Part shown: one piece after another, positions 45,906-58,227 of the stretch | Layout of the letters: each line of letters opens with the position of its first letter | Position numbering within the stretch: position 1 is the first letter of the stretch | Source: Marinobacter sp. F4218 | GTDB lineage: Bacteria > Pseudomonadota > Gammaproteobacteria > Pseudomonadales > Oleiphilaceae | NCBI RefSeq assembly: GCF_019443085.1 | Contig: NZ_JAHZIL010000003.1 | Location: 558,001 to 622,000, forward strand | DNA: 64,000 bases | Reading direction: 5' to 3' | The notes under the pieces: model-generated | Seen by the model: only the letters and a program-made list of their open reading frames with translations | Told to the model about the DNA's origin: nothing | Databases searched by the model: none | Translations under genes and position numbers: made by a program

Positions 45906-45957
45906 TCAGACTGACGCTCCGCGTCAGATACTGATCACTTTGGGGCGGGAAGCCCCA
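45902..45957. terminator. Two hairpins between converging genes
   Basis: First: GTGATCAG (45902-45909) with CTGATCAC (45931-45938) around an inner CTGACG/CGTCAG, overlapping the small gene's stop codon. Second: GGGGC-GGGAA-GCCCC (45942-45956). Probably terminates the small gene and fadH. Confidence 0.6.
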
Positions 45958-45968
45958 CGCTTCGGCGG

Positions 45969-48376
<2,408 letters not shown>

Positions 48377-51178
48377 ATGTCGCTACCGCTGGTTGTTTTA
48401 CTGCCGTTTCTGGGCGCCATCGCCGCGCCCCTGTTTGCCCAGGGCGGGCGCACGGCAATCGCTATAGCATCTTCCGTTCCGGCCCTCATTGCGCTGGCCG
48501 CGCTCTATCCTCATTGGCAGACCCTTGCCGATGGGGGCGTGGTGCTGTTCACTGCCGAGTGGCTGCCGGCCCTGGGACTGTCCCTGAGCTTCCGGCTTGA
48601 CGGCTTGTCGCTGCTGTTCGCGCTGTTGATCCTGATTATCGGCCTGCTGATCATCCTGTATTCCCGCTACTACCTGAAGGCCAAGGAAAACGTCGGCAAG
48701 TTCTACGCCCTGCTCCTGTGTTTCAAGGGTTCGATGCTCGGTATTGTGCTCTCCAGCAACCTGTTGCTGATGATGATTTTCTGGGAGCTGACCAGCCTCA
48801 CATCCTTCCTGCTGATCAGTTTCTGGACGCACAAGCAGGATGCCCGACGCGGCGCCCGCATGGCTCTGGCGGTTACCGGCGGTGGCGGCCTGGCGCTGCT
48901 GGCGGGCATTCTGATGATTGGCAACATCGTCGGCAGCTTCGAACTGGACGATGTGCTGGCAGCGGGCGACCAGATCAAGGCAAGCAGCATGTACCCGGTC
49001 GCGCTGACTCTGGTGCTGCTCGGGGCTTTTACCAAGTCCGCCCAGTTCCCGTTCCATTTCTGGCTGCCCCATGCGATGCAGGCGCCCACGCCAGTGTCCG
49101 CCTACCTTCACTCGGCGACCATGGTGAAGGCCGGCATCTTCCTGATGGCACGCCTGTATCCTGCCCTGGCCGGCACCGAGCAGTGGTTCTATATGGTGAG
49201 CTTCACCGGCATGGCCACCCTTCTGCTCGGCGCCTATGTGGCGATGTTCAAGCATGACCTCAAGGGACTGCTGGCCTATTCCACCGTCAGTCACCTGGGC
49301 CTGATCACCCTGCTGTTCGGCATGGGCACGAAACTGGCGGCCGTAGCGGCGGTTTTCCACGTGATAAACCACGCCATATTCAAGGCCTCGCTGTTCATGG
49401 CTGCAGGCATCATCGATCACGAAACCGGCACCCGCGACATGCGACGGATCAACGGCCTGTGGCGTTACATGCCCCACACCGCCACGCTCGCCATGGTGGC
49501 TGCCTCGTCCATGGCCGGGGTACCGTTGCTGAACGGCTTCCTGAGCAAGGAAATGTTCTTCGCCGAGTCGCTGGAACTGAACCTTCCGGGGTTCTGGGCC
49601 TGGCTGCCCCCACTGGTGGCAACCCTTGCCGGGATTTTTGCGGTGGCCTATTCCGCCCGCTTCATTCACGACGTCTTTTTCAATGGCAAACCGGTAGACC
49701 TGCCCATCTACCCGCCCCACGAACCACCCCGGTACATGAAGATTCCGGTCGAGATTCTGGTGTTTGCCTGCATCATGGTCGGTATCTTCCCGGCAATTTC
49801 CGTGGGGCCACTGCTGTATGCCGCCGCCGCGGCGACCCTCGGTGGCGATGTTCCGGAATACCATCTGACCATCGCCCATGGCTTCAATCTGCCGCTGCTC
49901 ATGAGCTTCCTGGCATTCTTCGGTGGCCTGCTGATGTACAGTCAGCGTCAACGCTTCTTTGACTTTCATGCCCGGTTCAAGGAAATCGACGAGAAAGCCG
50001 TATTCGAGGCCGTGGTCTTGCGGGTCGAAAACCTGGCGCACCGCCTGACCGCAACGCTGGAAAACGGTTCGCTGCAACGTTACGGACTGCTCCTGGTGCT
50101 CAGCGTGATCGCCGTCGCTGCTGCGCCTCTCGGCAACCTGGGGGTATTCATCGGTGAGGCGGGCCTGAGCCCGATTGATGGCCCAACGGTTGTTGGCGCG
50201 GGCATCCTGATTCTCTGTGCCTGCCTCACCGCGGCCTTTCATCGCGCCCGATTTTATGCTCTGGTGTTGCTCAGCGTCGTGGGTTTGCTGGTGGCGCTCG
50301 CGTTCGCCCGGTTCTCAGCTCCCGATCTGGCGATGACCCAGCTGTCCGTAGAGGTCGTCACCATCGTGCTGCTGATGCTGGCACTCTATTACATGCCATC
50401 CTGGACACCGCTGGAAACGTCCAAGCCCAGGCGAGCCCGGGACATCATCATCGCCGCGGTTGCCGGGGTGGGCATGACTCTGGTGACTCTGGCCATGCTG
50501 ACCCAGCCGTTCAGTTCCATCTCGGAGTTCTTCCTGGAGAACAGCAAGCCTGGCGGAGGCGGCACCAACGTGGTCAATGTCATTCTGGTGGATTTCCGGG
50601 GCTTCGACACACTGGGTGAGATTACCGTTCTGGCCATTGCCGCCCTGGGTATCTACGCCATGCTTAAAAACACGGCCCTGACACCGCCTCCGGGCGATGG
50701 CCAGGGCCACGGCTGGACCCGGGACGCGCACCCACTGATGCTGCGACTGATCGCAAGACCCATGTTACCGCTGGCCCTTATGGTTTCCGTGTTCATCTTT
50801 CTCCGCGGCCATAATCTTCCGGGCGGTGGTTTTATTGCCGGCCTCATCACCTCGATCGCCTTGATTCTCCAGTACGTGGCCAGTGGCATGATCTGGACCC
50901 AGGACCGGGTGCCGTTCAAATACCACAGCGTTATCGGGGTCGGTCTGCTGTTCGCCGTCGTTGCCGGTGCAGGCAGCTTTGCCTTCAGCTATCCGTTCCT
51001 GACCTCCACCTTCGGTTACATTACCTGGCCGGTGGTAGGCAAGTTTGAGGTGGCTTCGGCACTGGTCTTCGATCTAGGCGTCTACCTGACCGTGATCGGG
51101 GCCACTCTGCTGGCACTGGTCAGTATCGGGCGACTTTCACCTCACTCCGCCATTAAAAGTACTCGGGAGGGCACCTAA
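48377..51178 (+). CDS. mrpA: Mrp-type Na+/H+ antiporter subunit A (fused A/B)
   Basis: 933 residues, about 20 or more helices. Residues 1-about 500 match NADH dehydrogenase ND5-like antiporter core (FWELTSLTSFLLI, FTKSAQFPFHFWLPHAMQAPTPVSAYLHSATMVKAG). The C-terminal part carries the MrpB domain (NVILVDFRGFDTLGEITVLAIA; FLRGHNLPGGGFIAGL), so subunits A and B are fused, as in the Pha/Group 2 type of proteobacteria. First of six genes; stop overlaps the next start (TAATG). Moves Na+ or K+ out in exchange for protons. Confidence 0.93.
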   Translation: MSLPLVVLLPFLGAIAAPLFAQGGRTAIAIASSVPALIALAALYPHWQTLADGGVVLFTAEWLPALGLSLSFRLDGLSLLFALLILIIGLLIILYSRYYLKAKENVGKFYALLLCFKGSMLGIVLSSNLLLMMIFWELTSLTSFLLISFWTHKQDARRGARMALAVTGGGGLALLAGILMIGNIVGSFELDDVLAAGDQIKASSMYPVALTLVLLGAFTKSAQFPFHFWLPHAMQAPTPVSAYLHSATMVKAGIFLMARLYPALAGTEQWFYMVSFTGMATLLLGAYVAMFKHDLKGLLAYSTVSHLGLITLLFGMGTKLAAVAAVFHVINHAIFKASLFMAAGIIDHETGTRDMRRINGLWRYMPHTATLAMVAASSMAGVPLLNGFLSKEMFFAESLELNLPGFWAWLPPLVATLAGIFAVAYSARFIHDVFFNGKPVDLPIYPPHEPPRYMKIPVEILVFACIMVGIFPAISVGPLLYAAAAATLGGDVPEYHLTIAHGFNLPLLMSFLAFFGGLLMYSQRQRFFDFHARFKEIDEKAVFEAVVLRVENLAHRLTATLENGSLQRYGLLLVLSVIAVAAAPLGNLGVFIGEAGLSPIDGPTVVGAGILILCACLTAAFHRARFYALVLLSVVGLLVALAFARFSAPDLAMTQLSVEVVTIVLLMLALYYMPSWTPLETSKPRRARDIIIAAVAGVGMTLVTLAMLTQPFSSISEFFLENSKPGGGGTNVVNVILVDFRGFDTLGEITVLAIAALGIYAMLKNTALTPPPGDGQGHGWTRDAHPLMLRLIARPMLPLALMVSVFIFLRGHNLPGGGFIAGLITSIALILQYVASGMIWTQDRVPFKYHSVIGVGLLFAVVAGAGSFAFSYPFLTSTFGYITWPVVGKFEVASALVFDLGVYLTVIGATLLALVSIGRLSPHSAIKSTREGT

Positions 51179-51546
51179 TGGAGCTTGTCTTTGCACTGGT
51201 CATCGGCGCATTGACCGCATCTGGCGTGTACCTGCTATTGCGGGCGCGGACCTTCCCGGTGATCGTCGGCCTGACGCTCATTTCCTATGGCGTCAACCTC
51301 TTCCTGTTTTCCAGCGGCCGGCTCGCGACCGGAGCCCAGCCCATTATCGGGACAACTGACACCTACACCGATCCGCTGCCCCAGGCGCTGGTACTGACGG
51401 CGATTGTGATCGGCTTTGCCATGACCGCCTTCGTGGTGGTGCTGTCGTTGCGCAGCCTGGCTGACCACGAGGACGATCATGTGGACGGACATCAGGATGC
51501 CAAAGCGCCCCAACCGGAACAGAACGAGGAGGGTACCGGTAAATGA
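51178..51546 (+). CDS. mrpC: Mrp-type Na+/H+ antiporter subunit C
   Basis: 122 residues, NuoK-like with three helices; motif PVIVGLTLISYGVNLFLFSS and DPLPQALVLTAIVIGFAMTAF. Charged His/Asp-rich C-terminal tail (DHEDDHVDGHQD). Stop overlaps mrpD by 4 bp. Confidence 0.93.
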   Translation: MELVFALVIGALTASGVYLLLRARTFPVIVGLTLISYGVNLFLFSSGRLATGAQPIIGTTDTYTDPLPQALVLTAIVIGFAMTAFVVVLSLRSLADHEDDHVDGHQDAKAPQPEQNEEGTGK

Positions 51547-53060
51547 ACCAGTGGCTTACCGCACCTATCCTGATCCCACTGCTCGGCGGCATCCTTCAGG
51601 TTTTCATGGGCTATGCGCCCATCAGCCTGAGACGCACCCTGGCCATCGCCACCACGGTGCTGCTCCTGGTGTCGACCGTCGTTCTGGTCGTCCTGGCCAG
51701 CGACGACAGCTACCGCCTCTATGCATTCGGAAACTGGCAGCCGCCCTTTGGCATTGTGTTGGTGCTGGATCGCCTGGCGGCCCTGATGCTGATACTGACG
51801 GCGATTCTCGCGCTGCTCTGTCATCTCTTTGCCATCGGTGGCGCCGACGAAGGCAATCGTCAGTTCCACGGCCTGTTCCTGTTCCAGCTGATGGGCCTGA
51901 ACATTGCCTTCCTCACCGGTGACCTGTTCAATCTGTTTGTGGCGTTCGAGGTACTGCTGATTGCCTCCTACGGCCTGCTGATGCATGGCGGGGGGCGGGC
52001 GCGCACCGTTCCCGGACTGCATTACGTGGTTCTCAATCTGGCGGGATCCGCCGTGTTCCTGATCAGCGTAGGCATGATCTACAGCGTCACCGGCACTCTG
52101 AACATGGCAGACCTTGCCATAAAGATACCGAAGGTCAGCGGTGAAAATCTTGAGATTGTAAGGGCCGGCGGCATGATGCTGCTGGTGGTCTTTGCCCTGA
52201 AAGCCGCCCTGCTCCCCCTGTGCTTCTGGCTACCGAAGGCTTATGCCAAGGCCACCGCACCGGTGGCCGCGCTGTTCGCGGTCATGACCAAGGTGGGCAT
52301 CTACGCGATTCTGAGGGTTTACCTGCTCGTTTTCGGCGACGACGCCGGTGCACTTGCCAACCTGGGTATGGACTGGCTGTTTCCTTTGGCGCTCTTGACC
52401 CTTGCCATGGGGGTTATCGGTGCGCTCGGTGCAGACAACCTGAAAACCCTCGTTGCCTGGCAGGTCATCATTTCCGTCGGTACCCTGCTGGCGCCTATTG
52501 CCCTGGGTTCGGTGGCGGGCATCTCTGCTGCCCTGTTCTACCTGCTCAACACCACCTGGACCGTGGGCGGGCTGTTCCTGGTGGCCGAACTGGTCGCCCG
52601 CCAACGGGGCAGCGCAAGAGACAGGATTGTGACCGCTCCCCGAATGCGCAATCGAACCTTCCTGAGCGTGCTGTTCCTGCTCGGCGCGGTGGCGGCGGCG
52701 GGCCTACCGCCCCTGAGCGGGTTTTTCGCCAAGCTTCTCATTCTGCAATCGCCCATGTCCGGGCCCGAAATGGCATGGTTGTGGTCGGTAATCCTGATTG
52801 GCAGTTTCTTTACCGTCATTGCTTACAGCCGCGCCGGCAGCATCGTGTTCTGGCGGACCGTGGATGGGCACATTGAGGAACCCGGCCCGCTGGGTGGCAA
52901 CGTCTCAGTTGCCGCCGGAGCCCTGGTGGCCCTGAGCATTGTCGTCGTTGCCCTCGCCGGTCCGATCAGCGACTACACGGATGCCACTGCAATCCAGCTT
53001 CAGAATCCCTCAGGCTATATCGAGATTCTCAAGACGCCCATGGTTGGGGAGGATAACTAA
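51543..53060 (+). CDS. mrpD: Mrp-type Na+/H+ antiporter subunit D
   Basis: 505 residues, ND2/ND4-like proton channel subunit: FNLFVAFEVLLIASYGLLMHG, ALKAALLPLCFWLPKAYAKATAPVAALFAVMTKVGIYAILR. The Lys and Glu in membrane helices match the proton path of the family. Overlaps mrpC and abuts mrpE by 1 bp. Confidence 0.94.
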   Translation: MNQWLTAPILIPLLGGILQVFMGYAPISLRRTLAIATTVLLLVSTVVLVVLASDDSYRLYAFGNWQPPFGIVLVLDRLAALMLILTAILALLCHLFAIGGADEGNRQFHGLFLFQLMGLNIAFLTGDLFNLFVAFEVLLIASYGLLMHGGGRARTVPGLHYVVLNLAGSAVFLISVGMIYSVTGTLNMADLAIKIPKVSGENLEIVRAGGMMLLVVFALKAALLPLCFWLPKAYAKATAPVAALFAVMTKVGIYAILRVYLLVFGDDAGALANLGMDWLFPLALLTLAMGVIGALGADNLKTLVAWQVIISVGTLLAPIALGSVAGISAALFYLLNTTWTVGGLFLVAELVARQRGSARDRIVTAPRMRNRTFLSVLFLLGAVAAAGLPPLSGFFAKLLILQSPMSGPEMAWLWSVILIGSFFTVIAYSRAGSIVFWRTVDGHIEEPGPLGGNVSVAAGALVALSIVVVALAGPISDYTDATAIQLQNPSGYIEILKTPMVGEDN

Positions 53061-53548
53061 TGTTCGATCGCCTCAGTTTTCCCCAGCCGTGGCTCAGCCT
53101 GATCCTCTTCGCCAGCTGGCAGTTCCTGAACGACGGCGTATCCGGCGCCAGCGTGGTCATGGGCATTATCCTGGCCTGGGCCATCCCCCAGATTACCCAC
53201 GGCTTCTGGCCGGAACGGCCTGCATTCATCAAGTCCTGGCGAATGCCGGCGTACCTGGTGCGGGTGATCCGGGATATTGTTGTCGCCAGCTTCGAGGTGG
53301 CGAAGCTGATTCTCAGCCCGCGCCAACCCCGGCCGGTATTCGTCTCTTACCCTCTGGAACTGGAGCACCCGCTGGCGATCAGTATCCTGGCAAGCACCAT
53401 CTCGCTAACGCCCGGCACCGTCAGTGTCGATATCAGCGACGATAACCGGATCCTGCTGGTGCATGCCCTGGATGCGGAGACCGATGACGAGGTGATTGAC
53501 GCCATCCGCACCCGCTACGAAAAACCGTTGCTGGAGATGTTCGAATGA
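53060..53548 (+). CDS. mrpE: Mrp-type Na+/H+ antiporter subunit E
   Basis: 162 residues; two helices then a soluble C-terminal domain with SILASTISLTPGTVSVDISDDNRILLVHALD, diagnostic for MrpE. Overlaps mrpF by 4 bp. Confidence 0.94.
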   Translation: MFDRLSFPQPWLSLILFASWQFLNDGVSGASVVMGIILAWAIPQITHGFWPERPAFIKSWRMPAYLVRVIRDIVVASFEVAKLILSPRQPRPVFVSYPLELEHPLAISILASTISLTPGTVSVDISDDNRILLVHALDAETDDEVIDAIRTRYEKPLLEMFE

Positions 53549-53814
53549 TCACCATCACGCTCTACATTACCATCGGCATGGTGACCCTCGCGGCCCTGCT
53601 GAACGTTTACCGGCTGATCAAGGGCCCGGATGCGCCCGATCGTGTGCTGGCCCTGGATACCCTGTACGTCAACGCCATAGCCCTGATCATTCTGCTGGGC
53701 ATAACGCTCGGGACTCGCATGTACCTTGAGGCAGCCCTGTTGATTGCGGTCATGGGATTTGTGGGTACCGTGGCCATGGCCAAATACCTTAAGCGAGGCA
53801 GCGTCATTGAATAA
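53545..53814 (+). CDS. mrpF: Mrp-type Na+/H+ antiporter subunit F
   Basis: 89 residues, three helices; the family motif KGPDAPDRVLALDTL is intact. 39 bp before mrpG. Confidence 0.94.
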   Translation: MITITLYITIGMVTLAALLNVYRLIKGPDAPDRVLALDTLYVNAIALIILLGITLGTRMYLEAALLIAVMGFVGTVAMAKYLKRGSVIE

Positions 53815-53853
53815 GCCGGCGCCACGTTCAACCGCGTTTGGAGGACCTTTGCG

Positions 53854-54186
53854 ATGAGCCAGTTTGCTGAATACGCCATCTGTCTGCTGCTGCTGACCGG
53901 CGGCGCCTTTACGTTGGTCGGCGCCATCGGCCTGGCCCGGCTTCCCGACTTCTTTACCCGGCTCCACGGCCCCACCAAGGCCACCACTGTGGGTGTCGGT
54001 GCCATTGTCATAAGCTCCGTGATCTATTTCAGCAGTCAGGGGGAAGGCATTGGCATCGCGGAAATCCTGATCACGGTGTTCCTGTTCATGACCGCGCCGG
54101 TGAGTGCCAACATTCTGGCCAAGGCCGCCATGCACATCGGTGTATCCACGGTGAACAACACCCGGGGAAAACCGTGGGAACAGTAA
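53854..54186 (+). CDS. mrpG: Mrp-type Na+/H+ antiporter subunit G
   Basis: 110 residues, three helices; motif GAIGLARLPDFFTRLHGPTKATT identifies MrpG. Last gene of the operon. Confidence 0.94.
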   Translation: MSQFAEYAICLLLLTGGAFTLVGAIGLARLPDFFTRLHGPTKATTVGVGAIVISSVIYFSSQGEGIGIAEILITVFLFMTAPVSANILAKAAMHIGVSTVNNTRGKPWEQ

Positions 54187-54233
54187 GCGGTTGAGCTAAA
54201 CTGATCAGTTGCAGCCCGGCACCAAAATAGTCA

Positions 54234-54261
54234 TTGGTCTTGCAACATTTTTCCGTATAGT
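54234..54261 (+). promoter_or_regulatory. Candidate ppnP promoter
   Basis: TTGGTC (54234-54239), 16 bp, TATAGT (54256-54261), 32 bp before the ppnP ATG. Confidence 0.4.
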
Positions 54262-54293
54262 AGGCGCCCCATCCATTTTTGAGGAACCAGCGT

Positions 54294-54575
54294 ATGCTGA
54301 AGGTTAACGAATACTTCGATGGCAAGGCCAAGTCCATCGCCTTCCAGACCTCAACCCTGCCGGCAACCGTAGGCGTTATCAGCCCGGGTGAGTATGAGTT
54401 CGGAACCAGCAAGAAAGAGACCATGACGGTCATCAGCGGTGCCCTGACCGTGCTGCTGCCAGGTGTGGATGAGTGGATGACCTATGGAGCCGGTGAGAGT
54501 TTCGATGTTGCCGGTCAGGCTAGCTTCAAAGCAAAAGCCGATATCGACACCGCTTACCTCTGCACTTACGAATAA
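54294..54575 (+). CDS. ppnP: Pyrimidine/purine nucleoside phosphorylase PpnP
   Basis: 93 residues, cupin fold of the YaiE/DUF1255 family: [31 protein letters not shown], and [10 protein letters not shown]. Phosphorolysis of diverse nucleosides. ATG 54294 chosen by TGAGGAACCAGCGT; matches the usual 93-94 residues. Confidence 0.93.
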   Translation: MLKVNEYFDGKAKSIAFQTSTLPATVGVISPGEYEFGTSKKETMTVISGALTVLLPGVDEWMTYGAGESFDVAGQASFKAKADIDTAYLCTYE

Positions 54576-54582
54576 TCTCCAG

Positions 54583-54638
54583 AACCGCAGAGCGTAACAG
54601 TCGTTTCATTTAAGCGCCGGTATGTTCTGCGGTTTTTT
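54583..54638 (+). terminator. Terminator of ppnP
   Basis: AACCGCAGA (54583-54591) pairs with TCTGCGGTT (54626-54634), long loop of 34 nt, followed by T-run to 54638. Confidence 0.7.
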
Positions 54639-54730
54639 CCTTCGTTACGGTTTCCGTTTTACTCAATCTGTGTCAGATTTACCCCTGTTTCTCGCGACAA
54701 CATCAACAACTGAGAAAGAGGAAACAGGTG

Positions 54731-56374
54731 ATGGCACAAACCCGAATTCTCCCGCCGGCGGACAACGCCTACCAGTACCCGTTGCTGATCAAGCAGCTCC
54801 TGCTCTCTGGCCCGCGCTATAATCCGGATCAGGAGATCGTGTACGCTAATCGCAGCAAGTACACCTACACCGACCTGGTGGAACGTATTCATCGCCTGGC
54901 CAACGCCCTCACAGATGCGGGTGTGAAAGCCGGCGACACGGTTGCCGTGATGGACTGGGACACACCGCGCTACCTGGAGTGTTTCTTCGCCATTCCGATG
55001 ATCGGCGCGGTATTGCACACCGTGAATGTGCGGCTGTCTCCGGAGCAAATTGTCTACACCATGAACCATGCCGAAGACGACGTGGTTCTGGTCCACGATG
55101 ACTTCCTGCCCATCCTTGAATCGGTCAAGGATGAGATCGAGACCGTCAAGACCTACATCCAGCTCACCGACGAGGCCGCCGCGCAGTCAACCCAACTCGA
55201 CACCGCGGGCGAGTACGAAGCCTTGCTGGCCAAGGCCGACACCGAGTTCGAGTTTCCGGATTTCGACGAGAACAGTGTCGCAACCACCTTCTACACCACC
55301 GGCACGACCGGCAACCCGAAGGGCGTTTTTTTCAGCCACCGGCAGCTGGTGCTGCACACACTGGCCATGACCGGCTCGCTATCGGCCTACGACGAGATGC
55401 CGCTACTCCGTTCATCGTCGGTGTACATGCCGGTAACCCCGATGTTCCACGTCCATGCCTGGGGCGTGCCCTATGCAGCCACCCTGATGGGCATCAAACA
55501 GGTCTACCCCGGGCGCTACGAACCCGAGCTGCTGGTTGATCTGCTCAAGGAGCACAAGGTTTCGTTCTCCCACTGCGTGCCGACCATCATGCAGATGATG
55601 ATGGGGACCGAGTCGATCAAGACCGCCGACCTGAGCAACTGGCACGTCCTGATCGGTGGCAGCGCCCTGACCAGGGGCCTGTGCGACGCTGGCGCCAAAC
55701 TGGGCATTCGTATGTACACCGGCTACGGCATGTCCGAGACCTGCCCATTGCTGAGCGCCACCCACCTCGATCCTGAAGACCTGGAACTGCCGCTGGAACA
55801 ACAGACCGCGAAGCGAGTCAAAACCGGCATTGCGGTACCCATGGTGGAACTTGAGATCGTCGATCCCGATGGCACGCCGGTTCCCCACGATGGCGACGCC
55901 AAAGGCGAGGTAGTCGCCCGCGCGCCCTGGCTGACCCAGAGCTACTTCAAGGAAAAGCAGAAAGGTGAAGAACTGTGGCAAGGCGGCTGGCTGCATACAG
56001 GTGACGTTGCCTCCATGGAGCCTGACAACACGCTGGTGATCAAGGACCGCATCAAGGACGTCATCAAGACCGGGGGGGAATGGCTGTCATCGCTGGATCT
56101 GGAGAACCTGATCAGTCAGCACCCGTCCGTCGCCGGGGCCGCCGTGGTCGGTGTGCCCGACGAGAAATGGGGCGAGCGTCCCCATGCCCTGGTCACCCTG
56201 AAACCGGGCGAGGATGCGACACTGGAAGATATCCAGAACCATCTGAAGCAGTTTGTCGATACCGGCGAGATCAACAAGTGGGCCATACCCAGCAAGATCG
56301 ATTTCGTTGAAGACATCCCGAAAACCAGTGTGGGCAAGATCAACAAGAAGCTGATTCGGGACCAGCTGCAATAA
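54731..56374 (+). CDS. Medium/long-chain acyl-CoA synthetase (AlkK-like)
   Basis: 547 residues, adenylate-forming. P-loop [43 protein letters not shown] and [15 protein letters not shown], lid Lys in [10 protein letters not shown]. Resembles medium-chain AlkK/FadK-type ligases. Activates free fatty acids with ATP and CoA. ATG 54731 rather than the adjacent GTG 54728. Confidence 0.9.
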   Translation: MAQTRILPPADNAYQYPLLIKQLLLSGPRYNPDQEIVYANRSKYTYTDLVERIHRLANALTDAGVKAGDTVAVMDWDTPRYLECFFAIPMIGAVLHTVNVRLSPEQIVYTMNHAEDDVVLVHDDFLPILESVKDEIETVKTYIQLTDEAAAQSTQLDTAGEYEALLAKADTEFEFPDFDENSVATTFYTTGTTGNPKGVFFSHRQLVLHTLAMTGSLSAYDEMPLLRSSSVYMPVTPMFHVHAWGVPYAATLMGIKQVYPGRYEPELLVDLLKEHKVSFSHCVPTIMQMMMGTESIKTADLSNWHVLIGGSALTRGLCDAGAKLGIRMYTGYGMSETCPLLSATHLDPEDLELPLEQQTAKRVKTGIAVPMVELEIVDPDGTPVPHDGDAKGEVVARAPWLTQSYFKEKQKGEELWQGGWLHTGDVASMEPDNTLVIKDRIKDVIKTGGEWLSSLDLENLISQHPSVAGAAVVGVPDEKWGERPHALVTLKPGEDATLEDIQNHLKQFVDTGEINKWAIPSKIDFVEDIPKTSVGKINKKLIRDQLQ

Positions 56375-56403
56375 GCCACGACATGATTCGGCCAGCAATC
56401 AGA

Positions 56404-56425
56404 AGCCAGCTCAATTGAGCTGGCT
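56404..56425. terminator. Palindromic terminator between converging genes
   Basis: A 22-bp perfect palindrome, left half AGCCAGCTCAA, followed by CTTTGCTTT on the + strand. Serves the synthetase gene and probably dadA. Confidence 0.65.
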
Positions 56426-56444
56426 CTTTGCTTTGGCCGGCCCC

Positions 56445-57698
56445 TCAGATACCCGTAAAGGCGAAGTCCACGTCCGGCCGGCGTCCGCTTATGATGTCCG
56501 CCAGCGCCGCAGCCGAACCACAGGCATGGGTCCAGCCGAGAGTGCCATGGCCGGTGTTCAGATATAAATTGGGGAAGTGGCTCTTGCCGACATAGGGCAC
56601 GTTGGACGGGGTTGCCGGGCGCAAACCACTCCAGAACTCGGCCTGATCCCAGTAGCCCGCCTCGGGCATGACCTCGGCCGTGCGCCGGACAATCGCGCGG
56701 CAACGCGTATAGTTCAGGTCCCGGGAATAACCGCTGAGCTCCGCCGTGCCGGCCACCCGCAGACGGTCCCCTAGCCGCGAATAAACCAGTTTGTATTCGT
56801 CGTCGGTCAGACTGACGCGGAACGCGGCGTCCTCATTCTTCACCGGCACTGTGATTGAGTAGCCCTTGGCCGGATAGATACTGAGGGTCAACCCCACCTT
56901 CTTGACCAGAGGCGCACTGAAACTCCCGAGACTGAGGACGTAGGCGTCCCCCCGGAGGATTTCATGACAGCCGTCTTTCAGCGTCTGAACCCCCAGGATC
57001 CGCTCTCCGGCATGCTCGAAACCGAGCACTTCGGTGCCATAGCGAAATTCAACGCCCGCCTCGGCACACTTCTGTGCCAGGTTATGGGTGAATTTTCGGG
57101 CGTCGCCGGACTCATCTTCCGAGGTGTAGGTGGCGCCGGCTATCCGGTCCCGGATCGGCTTCAGGGCAGGCTCTAACGAAATGGCTCTGTCCGCATCAAT
57201 GATCTGCCGATCGCAACCCAGATCCTGCATGATTCGGGTCGGTTTGATGGCAGCTTCAAACTCCCGCGGGTCGGTGTAGAAATGCAGAATGCCCTTCTGC
57301 AGAGCATCGTATTCAAGGCCCACTTCCTCCCGCAGGTTCTGCAACTGGCTCCGGCTGTAAGTACCAAGATTCACAATCTGCCGGATGTTGTGGGCTGCCC
57401 GCGTGGACGTACATTCACACAGGAATGACAGCGCCCAGCGCCACTGGTCCGGATCCAGACGAGGCCGGAACAGCAGCGGGGCATCTGCCTTGAACAGCCA
57501 TCTGAGAACCTTCAGCGGCGCCGAGGGGTTGGCCCAGGGCTCGGCGTGGGAAACTGAAATCTGCCCACCGTTGGCGTAGCTGGTTTCTACCCCGGCCTGA
57601 TTCTGTCGATCGATCACCGTGACCTGATGACCCTGCTTCTGCAGAAACCAGGCAGTGGTCGTACCTACGACCCCCGCGCCCAAAACCAGAATGTGCAT
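56445..57698 (-). CDS. dadA: D-amino acid dehydrogenase small subunit-type flavoenzyme
   Basis: 417 residues. N-terminal FAD motif VLGAGVVGTTTAWFLQKQG and the DadA hallmarks VTVIDRQNQAGVETSYANGGQIS, and C-terminal GHGTLGWTHACGSAAALADIISGR. Oxidatively deaminates D-amino acids, chiefly D-alanine, at the inner membrane. No dadX racemase next to it. Confidence 0.94.
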   Translation of the reverse strand: MHILVLGAGVVGTTTAWFLQKQGHQVTVIDRQNQAGVETSYANGGQISVSHAEPWANPSAPLKVLRWLFKADAPLLFRPRLDPDQWRWALSFLCECTSTRAAHNIRQIVNLGTYSRSQLQNLREEVGLEYDALQKGILHFYTDPREFEAAIKPTRIMQDLGCDRQIIDADRAISLEPALKPIRDRIAGATYTSEDESGDARKFTHNLAQKCAEAGVEFRYGTEVLGFEHAGERILGVQTLKDGCHEILRGDAYVLSLGSFSAPLVKKVGLTLSIYPAKGYSITVPVKNEDAAFRVSLTDDEYKLVYSRLGDRLRVAGTAELSGYSRDLNYTRCRAIVRRTAEVMPEAGYWDQAEFWSGLRPATPSNVPYVGKSHFPNLYLNTGHGTLGWTHACGSAAALADIISGRRPDVDFAFTGI

Positions 57699-57834
57699 GC
57701 AAGCCTCCGGTCAGAGGAGCCGACGCGCCCGAACACCGCAAGATGATCCCGGGCAGACTCCGCGTATTCAAGGAAAGAGAAAGGTTAATGCCGTTAATTG
57801 TAGCGTGAGCGACGGCCCGTTGCGTCTTATACCA

Positions 57835-58191
57835 TCAGCCACCAGACCGTTTTACGGTCCAGCCCTTCGCCTGCAGAAGCGGGACGAGGATGTCCCGCTG
57901 ATCGCCCTGTATCTCAACCGTTCCGTCCTTGACCGTACCCCCGGTGCCGCATTTGGCTTTTAGCACCTTGGCGAAGGCCTTGAGCTCCTTTTCGTCAAGC
58001 GGGATACCGGTGATCAGGGTCACGCCCTTACCCTTCCGGCCCTTGGTTTCACGGCTCACCCTAACAATCCCGTCGCCCTCGGGCCGGGAGGGCGTTCCAC
58101 ACGTGCATTCCGATACCGGGTTCCGGCAGTCAGGACACATCCGCCCCTGTTCCGTGGAAAAAACCAGTCCGCCTTCCGATCGATTTTTCAT
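57835..58191 (-). CDS. yciH: SUI1/YciH family translation initiation factor-like protein
   Basis: 118 residues. SUI1 core RKGKGVTLITGIPLDEKELKAFAKVLKAKCGTGGTVKDGTVEIQGD; N-terminal CPDCRNPVSECTC may bind zinc. Homologue of eukaryotic eIF1. Confidence 0.94.
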   Translation of the reverse strand: MKNRSEGGLVFSTEQGRMCPDCRNPVSECTCGTPSRPEGDGIVRVSRETKGRKGKGVTLITGIPLDEKELKAFAKVLKAKCGTGGTVKDGTVEIQGDQRDILVPLLQAKGWTVKRSGG

Positions 58192-58227
58192 GCCTGCGCT
58201 GCACTCCCCTTGGTCTGCGTAACTCGA

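Noticed and set aside
48398..50242. 614-codon minus-strand frame inside mrpA
   Set aside because: Translation is Gln/His/Gly-rich and featureless; mrpA is unmistakable on the plus strand.
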